Shown here: piece after piece, positions 52,115-62,177 of the stretch
Layout: the number at the start of each line of letters is the position of its first letter
Numbering within the stretch: the first letter of the stretch is position 1
Assembly: GCF_900155565.1 (NCBI RefSeq)
Contig: NZ_FUHM01000002.1
Span: 2,232,001 to 2,296,000 of the forward strand
From: Anaerosalibacter sp. Marseille-P3206
GTDB taxonomy: Bacteria > Bacillota > Clostridia > Tissierellales > Sporanaerobacteraceae
Direction: 5' to 3'
Length of the DNA: 64,000 nucleotides
Translations under genes and position numbers: made by a program
The notes under the pieces: model-generated
Told to the model about the DNA's origin: nothing
Databases searched by the model: none
Seen by the model: only the letters and a program-made list of their open reading frames with translations

Positions 52115-53002
52115 GTGAAGAAAGTAAAAATAATATGCAATCCATCTTCAGGTAGACAATTGATACAAAGAAGAGTTGATGCTATTTGTAAAATACTAGT
52201 TGATGAAGGATATACAATAAGTAAGTTTATTACTAAAAAAAAGAACGATGCTATGTTTGAAACAATTAAATGTTGTAAGGAAGACTGGGATATAATAATT
52301 GCCTGTGGTGGAGATGGTACAGTAAATGAGGTTGCAAAGGGTATTGTACTTGGTGGAAGGAAAATACCTGTAGCAATATTAGCAGCAGGTACTGTCAATG
52401 ACTTTGCAAATTATTTAGATTTACCTAAAAGTAGTAAGGAATTTTATGAACTTATAGAAAACGGGAATACACTAGATGTTGATTTAGGAAAGGTAAGAGA
52501 TGAATACTTTGTAAATGTTGCAGCAAGTGGATTACTTACAAATGTAGGATATCAAGTGCAACCTGAAATAAAAGCTGTATTGGGAAGGATGGCATATTAT
52601 TTAGAAGGATTGAAAGAGATTCCAAAACAAAAGTTTAGACCTATAAAAGTAAAATTTGAAAGTGAAGAATATACTAAAGAAGAAGATATTTTGTTGTTTT
52701 TATTATCTAATAGTTCTTCCATTGGTGGTTTTAAGTACTTAGCTCCAAAAGCTTATATAAGTGATGGGTATCTAGACAGTATTATAATTAAAAAATCCGA
52801 TGTACAGGATTTGGTATCCATATTTATAAGCATTTTTAGCGGAGAACATATTAATCATCCAAATGTTGAGTATTTTAAAACTCAAAAAATCACAGTATAT
52901 ACAGAAGAAGATGCGCCTATTGACATTGATGGGGAATATGGTGGAAAATTGCCGGCAACATTTGAAGTTGTTCCTAACAGCTTTAGGATATTTGTTAAAT
53001 AA
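52115..53002 (+). CDS. Diacylglycerol/lipid kinase family protein
   Basis: A 295-residue protein with GTG start after AAGGAAGG. The kinase motif IIACGGDGTVNEVAKGI lies at ~61-77 and ILAAGTVNDFANYLDLP at ~88-104, as in the YegS/DgkB type. The C-terminal part (PIDIDGEYGG) closes the two-domain fold. It phosphorylates diacylglycerol or a related lipid with ATP. Probably co-transcribed with the phosphodiesterase before it; a terminator follows at 53002. Confidence 0.92.
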   Translation: MKKVKIICNPSSGRQLIQRRVDAICKILVDEGYTISKFITKKKNDAMFETIKCCKEDWDIIIACGGDGTVNEVAKGIVLGGRKIPVAILAAGTVNDFANYLDLPKSSKEFYELIENGNTLDVDLGKVRDEYFVNVAASGLLTNVGYQVQPEIKAVLGRMAYYLEGLKEIPKQKFRPIKVKFESEEYTKEEDILLFLLSNSSSIGGFKYLAPKAYISDGYLDSIIIKKSDVQDLVSIFISIFSGEHINHPNVEYFKTQKITVYTEEDAPIDIDGEYGGKLPATFEVVPNSFRIFVK

Positions 53003-53029
53003 AAGCAGATTATTTAATCTGCTTTTTTT
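53002..53029 (+). terminator. Intrinsic terminator after the lipid kinase
   Basis: AAAGCAGATT and AATCTGCTTT with a 4-base loop, followed by a T-run. Confidence 0.85.
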
Positions 53030-53130
53030 AATATATATTTTGATATTATATTTTGGTATAATTTCAACTATTGATTTATAATATATTGTATAATATGATG
53101 AATACAAGATTATTTATGGAGGAGATATCT

Positions 53131-53571
53131 TTGAACGAAAAGGTTTGTGACAATGTTGTTGAAATAGAAAAGTACGTGAGAAAAGTTGACTATATAATTA
53201 GAAAAAAAGGAAGAGAGATATTAAATGATTTTAATATTACAGGTCCTCAATTTACTGCATTGCAGATTCTTATAGGCGAAGGAGATTTAACTATAGGAGA
53301 ATTAAGTCAAAAAATGGCTCTTGCTTGTAGTACCATTACAGACTTAATTGATAGAATGGAGAAGAGCGGATTAGTAATTAGAAAAAAAGACGAAAAAGAC
53401 AAAAGAGTTGTTAGGGTTGAAGTTCAATCTATTGGATATGAATTAGTTCAAAAAGTATTGGATAAAAGAAGAATTTATCTTGATGAGAAATTGAATGGAT
53501 TTGAAGAAAAAGATAAGGAATTTCTAAAAGAAGCATTAAAATCATTGTATTATGCAATGAAAGATGATTAA
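53131..53571 (+). CDS. MarR family transcriptional regulator
   Basis: A 146-residue protein; TTG 53131 is preferred because GGAGGAG lies at 53118-53124 with ideal spacing, whereas upstream starts lack one. The winged helix is plain: LTIGELSQKMALACSTITDLIDRMEKSGLVIRK with the wing KDKRVVRVE (residues ~58-105). It probably binds as a dimer and senses a small ligand or oxidant through a Cys (ACST). It precedes the giant sensor gene by 42 bases and might control it. Confidence 0.92.
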   Translation: MNEKVCDNVVEIEKYVRKVDYIIRKKGREILNDFNITGPQFTALQILIGEGDLTIGELSQKMALACSTITDLIDRMEKSGLVIRKKDEKDKRVVRVEVQSIGYELVQKVLDKRRIYLDEKLNGFEEKDKEFLKEALKSLYYAMKDD

Positions 53572-53613
53572 AGATATGTAAATTATATTGTTTTTAAAGA
53601 GGGGAAGGATGTC

Positions 53614-56600
53614 ATGAAAATTATTGACAATAGGTATAAGATTGATAAGATTATTTCTGAGGATCCTAATGGAATTGTGTATATAGCCACTGATTTATGG
53701 AATAAAGATAAAAAATTATTTTTAAAAACTTTTAATCACAATAAACATATATCTCAGATCGATTATTTTATATCCGAATTTGTTACCATCTCAAACATAA
53801 AACATGAATACTTGTTAGCCAGTGAAGAATTCAATATTATTAAATCAATAGATCAAGAGATAACTCATATAAATCAATATTACTATGTTACAGAGTATGT
53901 GGACAAACCTAAATTAAAAGATATTTATGAATATCTTAATCTTACCCAAAGAGTAACTATAGTACAACAGCTTTGTACTGTATTAGATTTTTTACATTAT
54001 AGAGGATTTGTCTACAAGCATTTGACTCCAAAAGATATTTATATTTTTGATAACAATATTATAAAAATAAAAGATCTGGCAACAGTAAATGATAAATTTA
54101 TGTGTAGTGATTATGATTTAATAGACAGACATTTTATAGCCCCTGAAGTGATTTTAAATAAAAACAATATTGATTTTCGTGCAGATTTTTATTCCCTTGG
54201 AATTACTATGAAATATCTTTTTTTAGAGGATGAAAAACTTTTATCTTCTTTAAACAATACTCAAATTAATTTTTTAGAGGACACAGTAAAAGCTCTTACA
54301 ATGAAGAATGCTTCAAATAGAGATGGAGAATTAAGTTCTATAATTTCAGACATTAATAAATATTTCTCACTAGACTATACAGTGGATTATAAAAAGGAAA
54401 GAGAGTATCTAAATTTTAATACAAAAATAGTAGGAAGAGAAAAAGAAATAGATAAATTAATACATATTGATAATAGTATTAGTAAAAAAAGCCAAACTAT
54501 CACTTCATTGCTAGTAGAAGGGGAAGTTGGAGTAGGAAAGACTAGGTTTTTAAATGAAATAGCTAGAATAATAGAATATAGAGGAAGAGAAGTATATCAA
54601 ATTGAATTAAACTCCAAAAGAAATGCCAGTTTTAAATCAATAACTGATATATTAAAAAAAATAATAAAAAAAGCTCCAAAATTTTTGGTGCAAAAATATG
54701 GTAGTGAACTTGTAAAGATAATACCAGAACTAAATCATGTAGAAGGTATAAAACCATCTGCTAATTTAGTCAAGGAAAAAGAAATGCTTCGAATGTATGA
54801 TAGGATTTCTAATTTTATAATAGATTTATCTAAGTTAAAACCAATATATATACTTATTGATAATTTTAATTATGCAGATGATGATACTTTAAAACTTATT
54901 AATTATTTGTTGCAAAACAATAAAAACGCTCGTTTGTTATTAATATTGTCATATAACAAAGATTTCTTAGAAGAAGAGTTAAGTAAATATTTAATTGATG
55001 ATTGGTTATCAAAGGATTATGTAGAACAAATAAAATTATCTAAACTTAATCTTGAAGAAATTGGAGAGATGGTCAAGAATATATTAGGTATGAATTTTAG
55101 ACCTTTAAAATTTTCTACGGTTCTCTTGAAGGAAGCTTTAGGAAATCCACGATATATTGAATTATTATTACAGGAATTATATACAATAGGTGAATTAAGT
55201 ATAAAAGATAAGATATGGCATTTAATGACAATGAGTTATAAGGATATTTTCATGCCATCTAATTTAGATGATACCTTAAGAAATCAGTTAAAGCGTCTGG
55301 AAGACGAACTTTTACAGTTAATAAAGATAATATCTATTTTTAATAGCCCTGTATCTAAAAGTATATTGCTAAAAATGATTGATATTGATATGGATAGATT
55401 AAATGAAATAATTGAAAAATTAATATCAATGAGGCTTTTAGATGAAAGAGTAGGAGATTGGGGATATAGCTATACTATTTATAATATGCAACTTAAGAAG
55501 TTAGTTTATTATGAGTTAAAAGATGAAGAAAAAGAAAAACTTCATAGCCAAGCTGCAATAGTACTAGAGGAATTATACAATGTTTTAAATGGAGGAAATA
55601 TAGAGGAGCTTATTTATCAGTTATCCTTATCAAATCAGAAGAACAAAGTGGTAGATTATCTTATAAGACAAGCAAAAAAAATGGGACCAGCACTAAGTGC
55701 CCAGTCAATTTATATGTGGGAAAAAGCATATAGTTTAATGGATGATGCTAATAGTGAATTGAAGATAGAAGTGCTATTAAATATTGGAAAGGCAAATCAA
55801 ACTATAGGGAATAATGATAAAGCTCTTGAAATATATGATAAAGTATTAAAAAAGTCTCTAAAATATGGATATAAAAAATATGCTGTTAAATCTAAAAATT
55901 ATAGTGGTGAGATATTTTTAAGGCGAAATGATATAGATAAGGCTGAAAAAGTAGCTTTAGATGCTATGGCTTTAGCAGAAGAGATAAATTTTATAGATGG
56001 CATTTTAAAAGCGAAGACCCTCTTAATAAAAGCGTATTCTACAAAAGACGAAATAATAAAAGCTTTATATGAGTCAAATAAAGCCCTCGAATTAATAAAA
56101 GCACATGATAAGGTTGAATTTTTAGGAACTATATACAATCAAATGGGAATATTGTTTTATTTTAAGGGGGATATGGAATCAGCTAAGGATTTTTATGAAA
56201 AGAGTATAGAAAGCTATCAAAAGGTAGGTAACGATATAGAATCTTCTAAGCCATTAAACAATCTAGGTAATATTTATAATGAATACTATGGTGATAAGGT
56301 TAAATCTATGGAGTATTATGATATAGGACTTCAAATATGTAATAAATACAATAACTTAGATATGGAATTAGTTTTTTTAAATAATATAGGAGAAACATAT
56401 ATAGAAAATCATGATTATGAAAAAGCAAAAGATTATATTGAAAAGGCTAGAAATATTGCACTAGAAATTGAAGATAAAAGAATGTTGTTTTTAGCAAATA
56501 TCAATTTAGGACAAATTTATTTAAAAATTGGAGAGTTTGACCATGCGTTTAATTGTTATAATTTAACTAAAGAAGAATATGAGAAAGGTTTTTCCCTTTC

Positions 56601-58962
56601 CAAAGAATTGATTTGTCAATACTATGATTTTTTAGGTAATTTTTATTTCAAATTTGGAAAATGGGAAGAAGCTATAAAATACTATACTTTAGAAAGAGAT
56701 ATAACTAAGAATTTTCAAGCTAGCAGTTATTTAATTTCTAAAAGCAGGATAATAGTAAGTAAGTATTTAAATGAAAATCATTTGGACAAAGAGGCTATGG
56801 AAGCCATCAGAAATCATTATAGGAAAAGTAACCTTACAAATGATAGAGAAAAAGTATTAACTGAATTTGCTTTTATAGCATTTTTAAATGGTGAATATGA
56901 ATATGTTCAGGATTTTTTAAAAGAAATTGAAGAATTATCAGATTTATCTTATTCAAAGTTTTTAGATTTTCTACAAAAGCTTCTTAAGTTTAGCTTAAAA
57001 AATGATAGTTCAAGTTTGAATTTGCTGCTTGATTTAGAAGAAAAATCAAAAACTGTCAATCTATATGAAATTAATTTATATATAAACATTGTAATTGGTA
57101 ATGAGTTTTATTCAAGAAAAGATTATTATCAAGCAATAAACTATTATTTGGAGTCATTAGACATGATGTATAGACTAATAAAAAAAATACCTTTAGAAGA
57201 ATTGCAAATCTCTTATGTTAAAAGCCATCAAGGTGATAGAATAAAGATTCAGATAAATAAGATATTGAAAAATCTCTTTAATTTAGATGTCAATTGCGTT
57301 TTTATAGAAGATGTTATAGATGGTAAAAGTGATTTAGAAAATTATTTTGATTTTAAAAATTTATTAGATTTGATAGGGAATGAAAATTTTATAAGAATTA
57401 TAAGAAATAGTAAGACAAATAATTATGCAGAAAATATCAATAATATGACAGATCTTATATCTAAATTTAGTGATGATTATGAGTACAATTTAGATTTAAT
57501 ATTAAAATATATTGCTAAAGAAACCATGGCTCAAAAGGGGATTATTTGCTATTTTGATGAAGAGAATGATAAATTACAACCGATAGCTCGATTAAATGTT
57601 GAAGATTGCTCTTTTATTAAAGAGAGTATTATAAATATAGTAAACAAAAGAGAAGATGGTGTTATTATAAAAAATTCTTTTGTAAATCATAAGAATGGTG
57701 TTTTTGAGGAATTGTTACCAATTGATACAAAAGCATTGATATGTATGCCTATTATGAGACCTGATAGTGTTAATAAAACAAAACTCATGGAAAGAAGAAA
57801 AAATGCTTATATAAGAGAAAACAAAATAATAGGATATATATATTTAGAGACAGATAGAATATTTAATAGAATTGATTATGAGAGATTTAAGATCATTAAA
57901 ACAATATCATACTTAGCATTTCTAAATATAGATAATTATAGACTCAAATCAGTATCATCTATAGATAAAATGACAGGTACTTATACTAGGAAATACTTTG
58001 ATATAATTTTTAATATTTTGTTAGAAGATTTAAAAAAGAAAAACGGGACATTTTCGTTACTCATGATAGATATTGATAAATTTAAAGATGTAAATGATAC
58101 TTATGGCCATAGAAAAGGAGACGAAGTATTATCTTTAATTGGGCAAACTTTAATAGAAAATACTAGATGCACTGATGTTGTTGCTAGATATGGGGGAGAA
58201 GAGTTTATTATTGTTTTACTAAACACCAAAGAAAAGGAAGCTATAGAGATTGCTGAAAAAATTAGATGTTTTATACAGAAGTTAGATTTCCCGGGTATAG
58301 ATAATCCTTTGACAATTAGTATAGGAATTTCTATTTATCCGAAGCATGGGGAATTTAGTAGTGAGTTAATAGAGAAAGCAGACCAAGCACTTTATTGTGC
58401 TAAAGAAAGGGGAAGAAATGAGGTTATATTATGGGAATCAAATATAGCCAACAATATAAAAAGGGGAGATAGGCTAGCTGGAATTATATCAGGAAATACT
58501 GTACAAGATCAGAGAAATGTACTAGCTATAATGGATATTATAGATTTATATAATAAAGACCTAAATAAAAACGAAAAAATTTATGAGTTTCTAGGGAGAA
58601 TAATAGAAATAGTCGATGCTGAATATGGTATGCTTATATTAATAGATGAGGAAAATGAATATTATTCTAGACAAAGATTTATATCTGGCTGGATTGAAAA
58701 TGTGAAATATAATCAAAAAATAATAAATAGAGCTATTAAAAATAAAAAAGGAGAGTTTTTGATTGATTGGGATAATATTAATGATATAGACATACTCTCT
58801 GGAACCCCAAACTGGCAATCAATAATAGTTATACCATTAGTTAAATCTGATATTGTAAAAGGTGTTGTATATTTATCTGTTCCAATAAAGGAAAAAGAGT
58901 TTGATTACAACTGTTACAATTTAGTTAATACTATATGTGGTGTATTTTTGCCTGTTATATAA
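53614..58962 (+). CDS. Pseudokinase-NTPase-TPR-GAF-GGDEF-GAF signalling protein
   Basis: A 1782-residue soluble protein after GAGGGGAAGG. Residues 1-260 have a Ser/Thr kinase fold with degenerate sites: HRD is replaced by HLT in YKHLTPKDIYIF (~135) and the metal loop by IKDLA, so catalysis is unlikely. Residues ~265-560 are an AAA/NACHT-like NTPase with Walker A EGEVGVGKTRF (~304). About 690-1200 are TPR-type helical repeats. GAF-like 1 lies at 1290-1445. GGDEF lies at ~1450-1610 with DKMTGTYTRKYFD, an RCTD inhibitory site and an intact GGEEF, so it should make cyclic di-GMP. A final GAF-like domain lies at 1640-1782. The architecture suggests a signal integrator. It stands just after a MarR gene. 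Confidence 0.85.
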   Translation: MKIIDNRYKIDKIISEDPNGIVYIATDLWNKDKKLFLKTFNHNKHISQIDYFISEFVTISNIKHEYLLASEEFNIIKSIDQEITHINQYYYVTEYVDKPKLKDIYEYLNLTQRVTIVQQLCTVLDFLHYRGFVYKHLTPKDIYIFDNNIIKIKDLATVNDKFMCSDYDLIDRHFIAPEVILNKNNIDFRADFYSLGITMKYLFLEDEKLLSSLNNTQINFLEDTVKALTMKNASNRDGELSSIISDINKYFSLDYTVDYKKEREYLNFNTKIVGREKEIDKLIHIDNSISKKSQTITSLLVEGEVGVGKTRFLNEIARIIEYRGREVYQIELNSKRNASFKSITDILKKIIKKAPKFLVQKYGSELVKIIPELNHVEGIKPSANLVKEKEMLRMYDRISNFIIDLSKLKPIYILIDNFNYADDDTLKLINYLLQNNKNARLLLILSYNKDFLEEELSKYLIDDWLSKDYVEQIKLSKLNLEEIGEMVKNILGMNFRPLKFSTVLLKEALGNPRYIELLLQELYTIGELSIKDKIWHLMTMSYKDIFMPSNLDDTLRNQLKRLEDELLQLIKIISIFNSPVSKSILLKMIDIDMDRLNEIIEKLISMRLLDERVGDWGYSYTIYNMQLKKLVYYELKDEEKEKLHSQAAIVLEELYNVLNGGNIEELIYQLSLSNQKNKVVDYLIRQAKKMGPALSAQSIYMWEKAYSLMDDANSELKIEVLLNIGKANQTIGNNDKALEIYDKVLKKSLKYGYKKYAVKSKNYSGEIFLRRNDIDKAEKVALDAMALAEEINFIDGILKAKTLLIKAYSTKDEIIKALYESNKALELIKAHDKVEFLGTIYNQMGILFYFKGDMESAKDFYEKSIESYQKVGNDIESSKPLNNLGNIYNEYYGDKVKSMEYYDIGLQICNKYNNLDMELVFLNNIGETYIENHDYEKAKDYIEKARNIALEIEDKRMLFLANINLGQIYLKIGEFDHAFNCYNLTKEEYEKGFSLSKELICQYYDFLGNFYFKFGKWEEAIKYYTLERDITKNFQASSYLISKSRIIVSKYLNENHLDKEAMEAIRNHYRKSNLTNDREKVLTEFAFIAFLNGEYEYVQDFLKEIEELSDLSYSKFLDFLQKLLKFSLKNDSSSLNLLLDLEEKSKTVNLYEINLYINIVIGNEFYSRKDYYQAINYYLESLDMMYRLIKKIPLEELQISYVKSHQGDRIKIQINKILKNLFNLDVNCVFIEDVIDGKSDLENYFDFKNLLDLIGNENFIRIIRNSKTNNYAENINNMTDLISKFSDDYEYNLDLILKYIAKETMAQKGIICYFDEENDKLQPIARLNVEDCSFIKESIINIVNKREDGVIIKNSFVNHKNGVFEELLPIDTKALICMPIMRPDSVNKTKLMERRKNAYIRENKIIGYIYLETDRIFNRIDYERFKIIKTISYLAFLNIDNYRLKSVSSIDKMTGTYTRKYFDIIFNILLEDLKKKNGTFSLLMIDIDKFKDVNDTYGHRKGDEVLSLIGQTLIENTRCTDVVARYGGEEFIIVLLNTKEKEAIEIAEKIRCFIQKLDFPGIDNPLTISIGISIYPKHGEFSSELIEKADQALYCAKERGRNEVILWESNIANNIKRGDRLAGIISGNTVQDQRNVLAIMDIIDLYNKDLNKNEKIYEFLGRIIEIVDAEYGMLILIDEENEYYSRQRFISGWIENVKYNQKIINRAIKNKKGEFLIDWDNINDIDILSGTPNWQSIIVIPLVKSDIVKGVVYLSVPIKEKEFDYNCYNLVNTICGVFLPVI

Positions 58963-58976
58963 TTTCTACCTTTTTG

Positions 58977-59006
58977 TTGCTTGAAAAAATGAAAATGTGA
59001 TATAAT
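58977..59006 (+). promoter_or_regulatory. Candidate promoter of the LacI-type regulator
   Basis: TTGCTT (58977-58982), an 18-base spacer and TATAAT (59001-59006), about 40 bases before the start codon. Confidence 0.5.
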
Positions 59007-59045
59007 GTATAGTACATGTAGAAGCTCTATATGAGGAGGATAAAT

Positions 59046-60053
59046 ATGTCAGCAACGATAAAAGATGTTGCAAAATTAGCAGGTGTATCTATTTCTACTG
59101 TTTCTAGAGTAATTAACAATTCAAAACCTGTGAGCAATGAGGTTAAGAAAAAGGTTTTAGATGCTGTAAATGAATTAGGATATAAACCAAATGAAGTTGC
59201 AAGAACCTTAGTAACGAAAAGGTCTTATTTAATAGGAGTAGTTGTGACTGACATTGGAAATTCTTATATAGCAGAAATGGTTAGAGGAATAGAAGAAGTA
59301 GGAAAGATGTATAATTATGATATCTTGCTTTGCAGTAGTTATGGAGATTTAGAAGCCGAACTAAAATTTATGCAACTATTAAAAAGAAAACAAGTTGAAG
59401 GAATAATATTGTTATCTGAAATAGTAAATGAAGAAGTAATAGATAAATTAGATGAATTAAAAATACCTTTTGTATATTTAAATAGATATTTTTATATAGA
59501 GGATTTTCCAACAGTAACAATTGATGATTATCAAGCAAGTTATGAAATGACAAATTACTTAATCAACCTTGGACATAGAAAAATAGCTTATGTAACAGTA
59601 AATGAAGATGAATATTCACTGGAAAATTTTAAAATTGCAGGATATAGAAAAGCGATAGAAGAGGTTGATGGATGTGAGGAAATACTTTATAGTGCAAAGG
59701 GTTATAGTATTGATGATGGTTATGAAATGGGAAGGGATTTCCTTAAATTAAGGGATAAACTTGGAATTACAGCTGTGTTTTGTAGTCATGATGAACATGC
59801 TATTGGCCTTATGAATTATTTTTATGATAATAACATAAGGGTTCCTGAGGACATTTCTGTAGCTGGTTATGGAGATATCAAGATTGCTTCAATCTATAGA
59901 CCTAGATTGACAACTGTTAAGGAACCACATTATGATATTGGGGCAGTAGCTATAAGAAAGATAATCAAGGAATTGAAAGATAAAGATCAAAAAGAAACTA
60001 TAATAAAGCTACCATTTCAAATAGTAAAGAGGGAAAGTTGTGAAAAAATTTAA
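59046..60053 (+). CDS. LacI family transcriptional regulator (CcpA-like)
   Basis: A 335-residue protein; ATG 59046 follows GAGGAGG. The DNA-binding domain TIKDVAKLAGVSISTVSRVINN (residues 3-24), with hinge GYKPNEVARTLVTKRS, is canonical. The periplasmic-binding-like effector domain runs from VVVTDIGNSY to the end (DISVAGYGDIKIAS). The ligand is a sugar or, if CcpA-like, a corepressor protein; the present sequence cannot settle it. A small membrane gene overlaps its 3' end by 14 bases. Confidence 0.92.
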   Translation: MSATIKDVAKLAGVSISTVSRVINNSKPVSNEVKKKVLDAVNELGYKPNEVARTLVTKRSYLIGVVVTDIGNSYIAEMVRGIEEVGKMYNYDILLCSSYGDLEAELKFMQLLKRKQVEGIILLSEIVNEEVIDKLDELKIPFVYLNRYFYIEDFPTVTIDDYQASYEMTNYLINLGHRKIAYVTVNEDEYSLENFKIAGYRKAIEEVDGCEEILYSAKGYSIDDGYEMGRDFLKLRDKLGITAVFCSHDEHAIGLMNYFYDNNIRVPEDISVAGYGDIKIASIYRPRLTTVKEPHYDIGAVAIRKIIKELKDKDQKETIIKLPFQIVKRESCEKI

Positions 60054-60444
60054 ATTTAAAGACTTAAAACCAGTATTTATATTATTTGTTATTAGTGTTA
60101 TAGTAACAGTAATACTATCGTTGACCAATAGAATAGAAGGTAAGTTTATTCAAACATTGAGTAATAATTTTTTTGTTGTAGGAACTGTCTATATGACTGT
60201 GGGTATAATGTTTGAAATAATAGGTTGGTCAACTCGTAAAAAATATTTGAGAAAGCCAATGAGTAAAGATGAATTAGAAGAAATAAAACATAGTCATAAA
60301 GATGCTGGGATTGTCAAAAGTATGAATAAGGAAAAAGAAGCCGAAAAAAGAAAAGAAATATATGGCATGTTATGGAAGGCATTTGTTATAGTAGGTTTTG
60401 TAGATTTTGGCTTATCGTTGATTATGCTTTTATTTATAAAATAA
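60040..60444 (+). CDS. Small membrane protein, function unknown
   Basis: A 134-residue protein starting at GTG 60040 inside the end of the LacI gene. Two N-terminal hydrophobic helices (FILFVISVIVTVILSL and FFVVGTVYMTVGIMFEIIGW), a charged cytosolic loop (residues ~68-105) and one C-terminal helix (FVIVGFVDFGLSLIMLLF) are seen. It resembles DUF3899-type membrane proteins in length and layout. Translational coupling to the regulator is likely. Confidence 0.7.
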   Translation: MKKFKFKDLKPVFILFVISVIVTVILSLTNRIEGKFIQTLSNNFFVVGTVYMTVGIMFEIIGWSTRKKYLRKPMSKDELEEIKHSHKDAGIVKSMNKEKEAEKRKEIYGMLWKAFVIVGFVDFGLSLIMLLFIK

Positions 60445-60472
60445 AATTATTTTGATAAAGAGTGGGTGAGTT

Positions 60473-60565
60473 ATGAAAAAGAGATTGTACACTCCATTAA
60501 AATCAAATAAATTAAAAAAAACGACCACAGGTAATTCTGTGGTCTTTTTATACACTTTAATGTAA
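60473..60565 (+). other. Possible 30-codon ORF reading through a terminator
   Basis: GGGTGAG lies just before ATG 60473. The frame includes KKRLYTPLKSNKLKKTTTG and passes through the terminator hairpin, so full translation would require read-through. It is probably a gene fragment or a fortuitous start. Confidence 0.2.
60523..60549 (+). terminator. Intrinsic terminator before the hut genes
   Basis: GACCACAG and CTGTGGTC form a perfect 8-bp stem with a 6-base loop and T-run. Confidence 0.85.
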
Positions 60566-60580
60566 TAGTGTAACATACAG

Positions 60581-60600
60581 ATAAAACTATATAGTTTTAT
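60581..60600. promoter_or_regulatory. 20-bp palindrome upstream of hutH, candidate operator
   Basis: ATAAAACTAT and ATAGTTTTAT abut with perfect dyad symmetry, 36 bases before the hutH start. Its place suggests an operator for a hut repressor or activator; the regulator is not in the window. Confidence 0.45.
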
Positions 60601-60635
60601 TTGCAATCAATAGAAAATTAAGGAGGAGATAAAAA

Positions 60636-62162
60636 ATGAATAAAGTTATAATTGATGGGAACAGCCTTAATATTGAAGATTTCATCAATGTAGTAAGAAA
60701 AGGTTATGTTGTAGAAATGTCAAAAGAAGCAATCGAAAAAGTAGAAAAGTCAAGAGATGTAGTTGATAAATATGTTGATGAAGGAAGAGTTGTATATGGC
60801 ATCACAACTGGCTTTGGAAAGTTTAGTGATGTAGTTATTAGTAAAGATGAAACAAAAGATTTACAAAGGAATTTAATAATCAGCCACTCATGTGGAGTTG
60901 GAGAACCACTTGATGAAGAAGTAGTAAGAGGTATAATGTTATTAAGGGCAAATGCACTATCTAAAGGTTTTTCAGGAATTAGACTTTCTACATTAAACAC
61001 TCTTATAGAAATGTTAAATAAGGGCGTTCATCCAGTAATACCTGAAAAGGGTTCACTGGGAGCTAGTGGAGATTTAGCACCTTTAGCACATATGGTTTTA
61101 GTATTATTAGGTGAAGGAGAAGCATATTACAAAGGTGAAAGAATGTCAGGTAAGAAGGCTATGGAGTTAGCTAATATACCTACTGTAGAACTTACTTCAA
61201 AAGAAGGTTTAGCTCTTATAAATGGAACACAAGTTATGACTTCTGTTGGAGCATTAGCTCTTTATGATGGTATGAACTTAGCAAAGATAGCGGATATTGC
61301 AGCAGCACTAACAGCAGAATCACAAAATGGTATAGTAACAGCTTATGATGAAAAAGTTCATATGGTAAGACCACATAGTGGACAAATCAATACAGCTAAG
61401 AATTTATTAAAATTACTTGAAAATAGTAATATGACTACAGTTCAAGGGGAATTAAGAGTTCAAGATGCATATTCCTTAAGATGTCTACCACAAATTCATG
61501 GAGCAAGTAAAGATGCAATAAACTATGTAGGTGAAAAAGTTAATATTGAAATTAACTCTGCTACTGACAATCCATTGATATTTGGTGAAGAGGATCAAGT
61601 AATATCTGGTGGAAATTTCCACGGGCAACCAATGGCTTTAAGCTTTGACTTTTTAGGAATAGCTTTAGCAGAACTTGCAAATGTTTCTGAAAGAAGAATT
61701 GAAAGAATGGTAAATCCAGCATTAAGTGGACTTCCAGCATTTTTAGTTGAAAAAGGTGGAATAAACTCAGGTTTCATGATAGTTCAATACGCAGCCGCTG
61801 CACTAGTTTCAGAAAACAAAGTATTAGCTCATCCTGCTAGCGTAGACTCTATACCATCATCAGCTAATCAGGAAGATCATGTTTCAATGGGTACTATAGC
61901 TGCTAGAAAAGCAAGAACTATTTTGGACAATGCTAGAAACGTTATTGCAATGGAATTACTTGCTGCAGCTCAAGCTATTGATTTAAGAGGTAACAAGGGA
62001 TTAGGTAAAGGAACTAAAATAGCTTATGATTTAATAAGAAAACAAACAGCAAAGATAGAAGATGATATAATAATGTATAAGGAAATTAATAAATGTGAAG
62101 AGCTTATTAAATCTAATGTTATTTTAGAGGAAATAGAAAATAGTATTGGTAAACTTTATTAA
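60636..62162 (+). CDS. hutH: Histidine ammonia-lyase
   Basis: A 508-residue enzyme with AAGGAGGAG upstream. It eliminates ammonia from histidine to urocanate. The self-formed MIO cofactor comes from Ala-Ser-Gly in GSLGASGDLAPLAHM (residues ~139-153, ASG about 142-144). The tyrosine loop YGITTGFG (~52-59) and SATDNPL are also conserved. Length equals typical HutH (~505). hutU follows after 15 bases, making at least a two-gene operon; hutI and a formimidoyl-transferring gene would be expected beyond the window. Confidence 0.97.
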   Translation: MNKVIIDGNSLNIEDFINVVRKGYVVEMSKEAIEKVEKSRDVVDKYVDEGRVVYGITTGFGKFSDVVISKDETKDLQRNLIISHSCGVGEPLDEEVVRGIMLLRANALSKGFSGIRLSTLNTLIEMLNKGVHPVIPEKGSLGASGDLAPLAHMVLVLLGEGEAYYKGERMSGKKAMELANIPTVELTSKEGLALINGTQVMTSVGALALYDGMNLAKIADIAAALTAESQNGIVTAYDEKVHMVRPHSGQINTAKNLLKLLENSNMTTVQGELRVQDAYSLRCLPQIHGASKDAINYVGEKVNIEINSATDNPLIFGEEDQVISGGNFHGQPMALSFDFLGIALAELANVSERRIERMVNPALSGLPAFLVEKGGINSGFMIVQYAAAALVSENKVLAHPASVDSIPSSANQEDHVSMGTIAARKARTILDNARNVIAMELLAAAQAIDLRGNKGLGKGTKIAYDLIRKQTAKIEDDIIMYKEINKCEELIKSNVILEEIENSIGKLY

Positions 62163-62177
62163 AAGGGAGGAGATTTC

